Shown here in pieces: positions 1-5,907 of a stretch of 8,002 nucleotides of DNA. The translations under genes were made by a program, and so were the position numbers. Source of the DNA: Candidatus Bathyarchaeum sp. (GTDB lineage Archaea; Thermoproteota; Bathyarchaeia; Bathyarchaeales; Bathyarchaeaceae); NCBI GenBank assembly GCA_003096255.1, contig PIXS01000272.1, positions 1-8,002 of the forward strand. The letters run 5' to 3'. The notes under the pieces were generated by a model. It did no database searches. It saw nothing but the letters and a program-made list of their open reading frames with translations, and had not been told where the DNA came from. The number at the start of each line of letters is the position of its first letter. The stretch's first letter is position 1.

Positions 1-870
1 GCCAAACTAAGCCTGAAAATCTTCGACGACATTGTCCTAAAGAATGCTGACTACGTTAAACTGATCACAAGTGACCCCTACAACCTGCCCACATACTACA
101 TGGGCACAGTTGACGAAAACAACAAAGTAAACTTCTACGATGGAAAAGTTCGTGTTGTTGACCCACAAGGAAACGAATTCGTCAAATTTGGTCCAGAAGA
201 ATACTTGGACATCATCGAAGAGCATGTTGAACCTTGGACTTACGTTAAAATGCCCTACCTCAAGAAGATTGGCTGGAAGGGTCTCACTGCAGGACCAGAC
301 AGCGGAATCTACAGAGTTGGTCCACTTGGAAGACTCAACGCATCTGAGGGTATGGCAACTCCAGTAGCCCAAGCAGAATATGAACGGATGTATAAGACTC
401 TTGGCGGAAAACCTGTTCACGCAACTTTGGCTTTCCACTGGGCAAGACTAATCGAGTTGATGTATGCAACTGAACGCGGTCTAGAACTAGTCAAAGACCC
501 TGAAATAACCAGCAAAGACATCCGAAACAAGCCTGGAAAACCAGGAGAAGGCGTCGGAATAGTTGAAGCTGCAAGAGGCACTCTAATACACCACTACCAG
601 CTGGATGAAAACGCTCTAGCAAAGAAAGTTAACCTAGTTGTCGCAACAACCCACAACGCACCAGGCATCTGCATGTCCATAAAAAATGCCGCACAAGGCA
701 TAATCAAGGACGGCAATGTCAACGATGGCTTGCTGAACATGGTTGAGATGGCCTTCAGGGCATACGACCCCTGCTGGGCTTGTGCTACACACTTTGCTAT
801 CGGCGAGATGCCCTTAGAGGTTAATGTCTTAGATAGCGACAAGAAACTAGTCAAGACCATCAGAAGATGA
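1..870 (+). CDS. mvhA: [NiFe] hydrogenase large subunit, F420-non-reducing (Mvh) type, C-terminal part
   Basis: The frame is open from the first base and ends at TGA 868-870, giving 289 residues; the true start lies before the window. The C-terminus carries the nickel-binding motif DPCWACATH, with the two cysteines at 772-774 and 781-783 and the histidine at 790-792. This matches the DPCxxCxxH signature of [NiFe] hydrogenase large subunits, which coordinates the Ni-Fe(CN)2CO site. A 25-residue tail follows the histidine; in this family such a tail is normally removed by a maturation protease after nickel insertion. Both motif cysteines are ordinary TGC/TGT codons, so there is no selenocysteine at this site. 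The N-terminal RxCGxC motif is outside the window. The stop overlaps the hdrA start in an ATGA, which implies translational coupling and a cytoplasmic Mvh-Hdr complex that oxidises or evolves H2. Assignment to group 3c rests on this neighbourhood as much as on the protein sequence. Confidence 0.9.
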   Translation, partial: AKLSLKIFDDIVLKNADYVKLITSDPYNLPTYYMGTVDENNKVNFYDGKVRVVDPQGNEFVKFGPEEYLDIIEEHVEPWTYVKMPYLKKIGWKGLTAGPDSGIYRVGPLGRLNASEGMATPVAQAEYERMYKTLGGKPVHATLAFHWARLIELMYATERGLELVKDPEITSKDIRNKPGKPGEGVGIVEAARGTLIHHYQLDENALAKKVNLVVATTHNAPGICMSIKNAAQGIIKDGNVNDGLLNMVEMAFRAYDPCWACATHFAIGEMPLEVNVLDSDKKLVKTIRR

Positions 871-3302
871 GCGTATGCAACATGGAGCAACCTAAAGTCG
901 GAGTGTTCCTTTCTGACTGCGGAAAACAGCTCTCTGAAATCCTAGACTTTGACGCTCTTATCGATTTCGTTAAGGGCGTCCCCAACGTTTCTCTTATTGC
1001 CAGAGGTAGCGAGTTCTGGCGAGGCAAAGGATTACAGACAATCGTAGACGCTGTGAAAAGCGGAAAAATCAACCGCGTCGTTGTCGCTGAAAGCATCACA
1101 AAAATTAGTGACGTGAACATCGCTCAGGCAGTTGAAGACGCAGGTCTCAATTCTTACTTGGTTGAAGTGCTTGATCTCAAAGACCACTGTGCATGGCCAC
1201 ACAGGAATGCACCAAAAGAAGCCACTGAAAAAGCCAAAGCAATGCTTCTGTCAGCCATTGAGCGGGCAAAACTTCTTGAACCAATCGAGAAGCTAGAGTT
1301 TCCCGCCCTCAAATCCGCTCTCGTTATCGGCGGAGGCATCGGCGGAATGCAAACTGCTGTGGACTTGGCTGATTTAGGCTTTGAAGTGAACCTGATTGAG
1401 AAGGCAGCGTTTCTTGGAGGTTTGGCTGCTCGCGCTGGAAGATTCTTTCCAACAGACGACTGTGCCATCTGTATTCAGCCCCCATCCTGTGACGTGAAGA
1501 CTATTACTCACACTTCCCGAAAGTGTGTGTACCGTTCTGGTTTAAGCGAAGTTCCTAACCTGAATATATTGACGAACGCGCAGGTTGTGGCTGTTGATGG
1601 AGTTCCTGGAAACTACAAGGTTACTGTCGAAAAGAAGCCCCGTTATGTTGACGTAGATAAATGTGTAGCCTGCGACAAATGTGTCTCTGTTTGCCCTGTT
1701 GAAACTCCTGATGAATACAATGCAAACCTGAAGAACCGAAAGGCAATCTACATTAACGTTCCTGCTGTGCACCCACAAATTTATGCCATTGACGAGGACG
1801 CCTGCAAATTCAATGAATGTGCCAAATGTGTTTCTGCTTGTCCAACAAATGCAATCGATTTGGATCAGAAACCTGAGCAGGTGACCTTTAATGTGGGCAG
1901 CATAGTTGTTGCAACAGGCTTCAAAGAGTTTGATTCAAGTGCAATAAAGGAATACCATTATGATGACTATCCTGACGTTGTCACTAACCTTGAATTGGCT
2001 AGGATGATTGATGGTTTTGGTCCAACAGGCGGCGAAATTGTTCGTCCTTCAGATGGCAAGCCCGCTAAGAAGATAGTTTTTGTTCAATGTGCTGGTTCAC
2101 GTGATAGACGCTACAACCCGTACTGTTCAGGCATCTGCTGTATGATTTCGCTGAAGAACGCGTCTTTGGTTAAGGAAGCTAATCCTGACGCTGAAGTTTC
2201 AATCTGCTACATTGACATAAGAACCACTGGAAGAGAACACGAATACTACTATGAACGCGCCAGAGATATGGGAATCAAATTCGTTAAGGGACGACCCACA
2301 GAAATCTATGCTGACGAAGAGAAAGGCAAACTGATTGTCGACGTTGAGGATGCTCTTCTCAAACGTTTCCTCGATCTGGAAGCTGACTTGGTTGTTTTGG
2401 CTACCTCTATGGTGCCTGCTGAAGGAACCGCAGAACTTGCCGAAATGTTAGACATTGACTTGGAGGCAGACGGCTTCTTCAAAGAATACAACGCCAAACT
2501 GCGACCAACCGAAACTAAGCAGAAAGGAATTTTCCTATGTGGAGGAGCAACATTTCCCAAGGATGCACCCACCGCTTCATTGCATGCTCATTCAGCGGCT
2601 CTGAAAGCTGCAAAATTCTTGAACAGCGGCAAAATCGTTAAGGACCTACGAACTGCATTCGTTAATGACGAGTATTGTGGTGACTGTGAGGTCTGTCCAG
2701 TAATGTGTCCATTTGGCGCCATTACTTTGGAGCCCACAACTGATGACCACTTTGTTGCCCGTGTTAACGACCTTCTCTGTGAGGGATGTGGTGTTTGTGT
2801 TGGAACTTGTCCACTGAATGCTATCGAACTTAGGAACTCTAAATCAGATCAGTTGAAAGCACAGATGAATGCTCTGCTGTCCGTTAATGGAACATCAAAG
2901 CCATTGGTTCTCGCTATCTGCTGCCAAGAATGTGGGCACACAGCTGTCGATTCTTCTGGTATGGCTAAAATGGAGTATCCTGCTAACGTGCGAATTATCA
3001 AAGTTCCATGTGCTGGCATTGTGCGAGTTAACCAGATTCTTGATGCCTTCAAAGCTGGCGCCCAAGGCGTTATGCTTGTTGGATGCAAGACTGACGGCTG
3101 CCACTATGAGGTTGGCAGTGAACAGGCAGAAAAGAAGGCTGACTCTGCTAAAGTGCTGCTGAAGGAATACGGAATAGAACCTGAACGACTGGAAATGCTC
3201 AAGATGGTTTACATCGAAGGCGCCCAGTTCGCAGAAGCCGCCACAAAGATGACCGAACGCATAACCAAGCTCGGACAACTAAAACTATTGGGAGATTCCT
3301 AA
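867..3302 (+). CDS. hdrA: CoB-CoM heterodisulfide reductase-like subunit A with fused MvhD domain (HdrA-MvhD)
   Basis: This 811-residue flavin and iron-sulfur protein is the expected electron-bifurcating core of an Hdr complex. In order I see: an N-terminal HdrA domain (about 1-140); an FAD domain with GGGIGG at 155-160 and Glu178; CxxC at 199/202; an inserted two-cluster ferredoxin (Cys266/269/272/276 and Cys313/318/321/325); the rest of the FAD domain, with QCAGSRD (407-413) and YCSGICC (419-425); a second two-cluster ferredoxin (Cys604/607/610/614 and Cys638/641/644/648); and an MvhD/FlpD-type domain (about 678-800) with Cys685/686/689, Cys715 and Cys740/745 in GCKTDGCHY. Methanogen HdrA is about 650-670 residues, so the extra length is the MvhD domain. 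The N-terminal cysteines are unusual: SDCG stands where CHCG is typical. The ATG at 867 overlaps the mvhA stop; ATG 882 (Met6) is an alternative, and neither has a clear ribosome binding site. The enzyme may reduce a heterodisulfide or another thiol/disulfide carrier; the substrate cannot be read from the sequence. Confidence 0.92.
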   Translation: MSVCNMEQPKVGVFLSDCGKQLSEILDFDALIDFVKGVPNVSLIARGSEFWRGKGLQTIVDAVKSGKINRVVVAESITKISDVNIAQAVEDAGLNSYLVEVLDLKDHCAWPHRNAPKEATEKAKAMLLSAIERAKLLEPIEKLEFPALKSALVIGGGIGGMQTAVDLADLGFEVNLIEKAAFLGGLAARAGRFFPTDDCAICIQPPSCDVKTITHTSRKCVYRSGLSEVPNLNILTNAQVVAVDGVPGNYKVTVEKKPRYVDVDKCVACDKCVSVCPVETPDEYNANLKNRKAIYINVPAVHPQIYAIDEDACKFNECAKCVSACPTNAIDLDQKPEQVTFNVGSIVVATGFKEFDSSAIKEYHYDDYPDVVTNLELARMIDGFGPTGGEIVRPSDGKPAKKIVFVQCAGSRDRRYNPYCSGICCMISLKNASLVKEANPDAEVSICYIDIRTTGREHEYYYERARDMGIKFVKGRPTEIYADEEKGKLIVDVEDALLKRFLDLEADLVVLATSMVPAEGTAELAEMLDIDLEADGFFKEYNAKLRPTETKQKGIFLCGGATFPKDAPTASLHAHSAALKAAKFLNSGKIVKDLRTAFVNDEYCGDCEVCPVMCPFGAITLEPTTDDHFVARVNDLLCEGCGVCVGTCPLNAIELRNSKSDQLKAQMNALLSVNGTSKPLVLAICCQECGHTAVDSSGMAKMEYPANVRIIKVPCAGIVRVNQILDAFKAGAQGVMLVGCKTDGCHYEVGSEQAEKKADSAKVLLKEYGIEPERLEMLKMVYIEGAQFAEAATKMTERITKLGQLKLLGDS

Positions 3303-3307
3303 AGGAG
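3301..3307 (+). promoter_or_regulatory. Ribosome binding site of hdrC (decides a TTG start)
   Basis: AAAGGAG lies 10 bases before the TTG at 3318 and overlaps the TAA stop of hdrA (3300-3302). The next in-frame ATG, at 3351, has only weak purine-rich sequence upstream, so the site favours the TTG start. Confidence 0.65.
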
Positions 3308-3317
3308 ACGAATTGAA

Positions 3318-3833
3318 TTGCCACATCATAACACCCAAAAAGCTGAAGACATGTCATTCTCTGAAGAGGTTACCTGCCGTCATGGCGGAGAAACCTTAAC
3401 TGCCTGTTACCAGTGTGGAACCTGTGCCAGCAGCTGTCCAGTAGCTCGACTAGATTCAAGGTTTAATCCCCGCGAAGTCCTTAAGCTTGCTCTCTTAGGA
3501 GAGAAAGACGAAGTCCTCTCTGGAGACGCCATATGGCTGTGTACTTCCTGCTTCAACTGCCAAGAAAGGTGCCCCCAAAACGTTGAGATTGCCGAATTAA
3601 TGTTCGCTATGAGAAACATCGCCATAGAAGCAGGCAACTCCCCGAACATTTACGCAGATTTTGGTGGAGCTCTAATTGCTGATGGGCGAATTGTTGCGAT
3701 TTCCAAATTCGTGGAAAAGAAACGTGAAGAGTTCGGTTTGCCCCCTCTTAAACCCGTGGGCGTAGAGGACTTGAACAAAATTCTTGAGGCAACAGGCTTT
3801 ACTAAACCAGAAAAGAAGGAGGCAGCAAAATGA
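3318..3833 (+). CDS. hdrC: CoB-CoM heterodisulfide reductase-like iron-sulfur subunit C
   Basis: This 171-residue protein has two [4Fe-4S] motifs, Cys30/33/36/40 (CYQCGTCASSCP) and Cys75/78/81/85 (CTSCFNCQERCP). That spacing and the short length are those of HdrC, which relays electrons from the HdrA ferredoxin domains to the catalytic subunit HdrB. There is no membrane segment, in keeping with the soluble HdrABC type rather than HdrDE. I chose the TTG at 3318 because of the strong ribosome binding site; starting at ATG 3351 would drop 11 residues and no motif. The region after residue 130 is charged and its last dozen residues are lysine- and alanine-rich. The last codons contain AAGGAGG (3816-3822), the ribosome binding site of hdrB, and the stop overlaps the hdrB start by four bases (ATGA). 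HdrC and HdrB are therefore almost certainly made together. Confidence 0.93.
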   Translation: MPHHNTQKAEDMSFSEEVTCRHGGETLTACYQCGTCASSCPVARLDSRFNPREVLKLALLGEKDEVLSGDAIWLCTSCFNCQERCPQNVEIAELMFAMRNIAIEAGNSPNIYADFGGALIADGRIVAISKFVEKKREEFGLPPLKPVGVEDLNKILEATGFTKPEKKEAAK

Positions 3834-4705
3834 AAAGCTATGCCATATTCCTAGGATGCACCATACCCGCACGCCAACCAAACTACGAACTTTCAGCACG
3901 AAAAACTCTGGAGAAGCTAGGCGTCGAACTAGTGGACTTAGACAACTTCACCTGCTGTTGCCCAGCACCAATTCAATCAATTAACTTGGAAAGCAGCCAA
4001 GCCGTAGCCGCTTACAACATCTGTCTGGCTGAAGAAGCTGGATTAGACATTGTTGCCTTGTGTAACGGATGCTTCGAATCTCTTGCAATGGCTAACGCAG
4101 CTCTCAAAAACGACAAGAAACTGAAGGCACACGTCAACGAAGTTCTAGCCAAAGTAGGCAAAGAATTCAAAGGCACAATCGAAGTGAAACATTTCCTTCA
4201 AGTCTTAATGGACGACATCGGCCTAGAAGCAATCAAAGAAAAAGTGACCAAACCACTAAGCAGCCTAAAAGTAGCACCATTCTACGGTTGCCACTCCCTC
4301 AGACCCAGCAAACTGCTACAACTAGATGACCCTGAACGACCACAAATCTTCGAGAACCTGCTAGAAGCTCTGGGCGCAGAACCCCTAGAGTACAGAAACA
4401 AGCTGAAGTGCTGTGGAGGTCTGCTGAAAGGCATCTCTGACGAAACCGCACTTGAACTTGCTAGAGAAAAACTCGCAAATACAAGCAAGGCAGGCGCTGA
4501 CTGCATCAGCACTTTGTGTCCGTTCTGTTTCGTCGCCTTGGATATTGGGCAGATTCAAGTGAAAGCCAAGTTCCAAGAGGTCTATGACCTGCCGATTCTT
4601 CACTACTCGGAACTTTTGGCTTTGGCTCTGGGTGTTGCCCCTGAGGAGCTGGCTCTTAGAAGCCACAAAATCAAGGCCGACAAGGTTCTTGAGAAAATCG
4701 CATAA
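3830..4705 (+). CDS. hdrB: CoB-CoM heterodisulfide reductase-like catalytic subunit B
   Basis: This 291-residue protein has two CCG-type cysteine-rich domains, each expected to hold a non-cubane [4Fe-4S] cluster that cleaves the disulfide substrate. The first set is Cys10, a CCC run at 42-44, and Cys78/Cys81 (CNGC). The second is Cys154, Cys194/195 (CCGG) and Cys230/233 (CPFC). All positions needed for the five ligands per cluster known from the methanogen HdrB structure are present, so the subunit should be catalytically competent. The first motif reads CCCPAP, one cysteine more than the CCPAP I recall as typical. The ATG sits seven bases after AAGGAGG inside hdrC. It is the last gene of the mvhA-hdrA-hdrC-hdrB cluster and is followed by a hairpin terminator. 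In a non-methanogen the natural substrate could be a disulfide other than CoM-S-S-CoB. Confidence 0.94.
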   Translation: MKSYAIFLGCTIPARQPNYELSARKTLEKLGVELVDLDNFTCCCPAPIQSINLESSQAVAAYNICLAEEAGLDIVALCNGCFESLAMANAALKNDKKLKAHVNEVLAKVGKEFKGTIEVKHFLQVLMDDIGLEAIKEKVTKPLSSLKVAPFYGCHSLRPSKLLQLDDPERPQIFENLLEALGAEPLEYRNKLKCCGGLLKGISDETALELAREKLANTSKAGADCISTLCPFCFVALDIGQIQVKAKFQEVYDLPILHYSELLALALGVAPEELALRSHKIKADKVLEKIA

Positions 4706-4721
4706 CCAACTTTGTGTCTTT

Positions 4722-4762
4722 GCGGGTTTTTTGTTCCCGCCCTTGTTTCTTTTTTCTTATTG
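4722..4762 (+). terminator. Hairpin plus T-rich terminator of the mvh-hdr operon
   Basis: GCGGG (4722-4726) pairs perfectly with CCCGC (4736-4740) across a nine-base T-rich loop. A pyrimidine run with several T stretches follows (4741-4762). It begins 17 bases after the hdrB stop. T-rich tails alone can end archaeal transcripts, so the hairpin may be supportive rather than essential. Confidence 0.6.
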
Positions 4763-4780
4763 TTAACGACTGCAATAAAG

Positions 4781-4788
4781 TTAATATT
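4781..4788 (+). promoter_or_regulatory. Possible TATA box of the gap-pgk unit
   Basis: TTAATATT, preceded by the A/G-rich stretch CAATAAAG, resembles an archaeal box A with its BRE. It lies about 44 bases before the gap start, which would place transcription initiation near 4808-4814 and leave a leader of about 20 bases containing AGGTGA. This is pattern matching only; neighbouring AT-rich sequence offers alternatives. Confidence 0.4.
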
Positions 4789-4819
4789 ATGTAATTCGGT
4801 AATCTTCCCAGCCTAAATT

Positions 4820-4825
4820 AGGTGA
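4820..4825 (+). promoter_or_regulatory. Ribosome binding site of gap
   Basis: AGGTGA lies six bases before the ATG at 4832 and is complementary to the conserved 3' end of archaeal 16S rRNA. It fixes the gap start. The same hexamer precedes pgk (5898-5903). Confidence 0.65.
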
Positions 4826-4831
4826 ACGAAA

Positions 4832-5842
4832 ATGGTGAATGCAGCAATAAATGGATTTGGAAGAATAGGGAGGCTCCTATACAGGGCAGCCCTTGAAGAA
4901 GGTGCAGACATAAACTTTGTAGCAGTCAACGACTTGACCGATGCAAAAACTTTAGCACACCTTTTGAAAAACGACACAACCCATGGGAAATTCCCATTCG
5001 ATGTAAAAGCTCAAGGTTCATCTTTAATAGTTGACGGAAAAGAGCTCAAAATTCTGGCAGAACCCAACCCCGAAAAACTACCTTGGAAAGACATGGATGT
5101 TTACGTTGCGATTGAATCAACAGGAAGATTCAGATCAAGAGATGCCGCTAGCAAACACTTAACCGCTGGGGCAAAGAAGGTTCTTGTTTCCGCTCCGATG
5201 AGTCCAGCAACCAGCGCTGACCTGACCGTTGTTTATGGCGTAAATGACAACCTGTATAATCCTAATGAACATAGTATAATATCCTTGGCTTCATGTACTA
5301 CTAATTGTTTGGCTCCAGTCGCCAAAGTTCTCAATGAGAATTTCGGAATTGAGAAGGGTCTAATGACTACAGTTCATGCAGTAACTAACGATCAGAGACT
5401 TCTTGACATGCAACACAGTGACCTTAGACGTGCTAGATCAGCAGCCTTTAACATGATTCCCACATCAACCGGTGCAGCAACAGCAGTTGGTTTAGCCCTT
5501 CCAATGCTCAACAAAAAACTGAATGGTATTTCACTACGTGTTCCAATACCTGACGTTTCTATAGTTGACTTGGTGGCAATTCTGAAAAAGGAAGCTACCC
5601 CAGAAGAAATCAATGCAGCTCTCAAGAAGGCAGCTGAAGGTCCATTGAAAGGCGTACTCGGCTACAGTGAAGAACCTATTGTCTCATCAGACATTGTCCA
5701 CAACAATAACTCAGCTATCATTGACGGACAGTTAACAATGACCATCGGCAACTTGGCAAAAGTTTTCGCATGGTACGACAATGAGTGGGGCTACTCCGTT
5801 AAGATGGCTCGCATGATCGAAAAGATCTGCAAGATGGCTTAA
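4832..5842 (+). CDS. gap: Glyceraldehyde-3-phosphate dehydrogenase, class I (bacterial/eukaryotic type), NAD-preferring
   Basis: This 336-residue enzyme interconverts glyceraldehyde-3-phosphate plus phosphate and NAD with 1,3-bisphosphoglycerate and NADH. It has the N-terminal Rossmann motif NGFGRIGR (7-14), Asp34 at the end of the second strand (the residue that favours NAD over NADP), the active-site motif SCTTNC with catalytic Cys155 (5294-5296), the catalytic His182 in TVHAVTNDQ, the TSTGAA stretch (211-216) of the phosphate site, and the C-terminal WYDNEWGYS (314-322). The length is normal for the class I family. Most archaea instead use a class II enzyme of different sequence, or ferredoxin-dependent or non-phosphorylating enzymes; class I enzymes occur in archaea such as haloarchaea, where gene transfer from bacteria has been proposed. 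The gene has its own likely promoter and AGGTGA site, and pgk follows after 65 bases. The function is secure; the direction of flux in vivo is not visible. Confidence 0.95.
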   Translation: MVNAAINGFGRIGRLLYRAALEEGADINFVAVNDLTDAKTLAHLLKNDTTHGKFPFDVKAQGSSLIVDGKELKILAEPNPEKLPWKDMDVYVAIESTGRFRSRDAASKHLTAGAKKVLVSAPMSPATSADLTVVYGVNDNLYNPNEHSIISLASCTTNCLAPVAKVLNENFGIEKGLMTTVHAVTNDQRLLDMQHSDLRRARSAAFNMIPTSTGAATAVGLALPMLNKKLNGISLRVPIPDVSIVDLVAILKKEATPEEINAALKKAAEGPLKGVLGYSEEPIVSSDIVHNNNSAIIDGQLTMTIGNLAKVFAWYDNEWGYSVKMARMIEKICKMA

Positions 5843-5872
5843 ACGGAAAACAGCAAAACTCTCAAATCCCAC

Positions 5873-5889
5873 CCTTTTCCTTTTTTTAA
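5873..5889 (+). promoter_or_regulatory. T-rich stretch between gap and pgk
   Basis: The 65-base spacer contains CCTTTTCC followed by seven T residues (5881-5887), a composition that can cause archaeal RNA polymerase to terminate partially. It lies only about 20 bases before the pgk ATG, too close to act as an ordinary TATA box with a leader. It may lower pgk expression relative to gap or separate two transcripts; the sequence does not decide which. Confidence 0.3.
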
Positions 5890-5897
5890 TTACATAT

Positions 5898-5903
5898 AGG
5901 TGA
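5898..5903 (+). promoter_or_regulatory. Ribosome binding site of pgk
   Basis: AGGTGA lies four bases before the ATG at 5908, the same hexamer that precedes gap. It supports the chosen pgk start. Confidence 0.6.
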
Positions 5904-5907
5904 TAAA

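Noticed and set aside
37..438. 133-residue open frame on the minus strand
   Set aside because: It lies wholly antisense to the clear mvhA frame and shows no recognisable motif; the opposing frame contains the diagnostic hydrogenase sequence.
772..783. Possible selenocysteine in the hydrogenase nickel motif
   Set aside because: Both motif positions are ordinary cysteine codons (TGC and TGT), and the only TGA is the terminal stop.
1797..1845. CxxxxCxxC spacing in the second inserted-ferredoxin motif of HdrA as a broken cluster
   Set aside because: All four cysteines (313, 318, 321, 325) are present, and HdrA variants with extra residues in this loop are, as I recall, common, so the cluster is probably intact.
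2895..3278. 127-residue minus-strand open frame inside hdrA
   Set aside because: It is antisense to the MvhD domain, whose cysteine motifs are intact in the plus-strand frame; it has no ribosome binding site or family resemblance.
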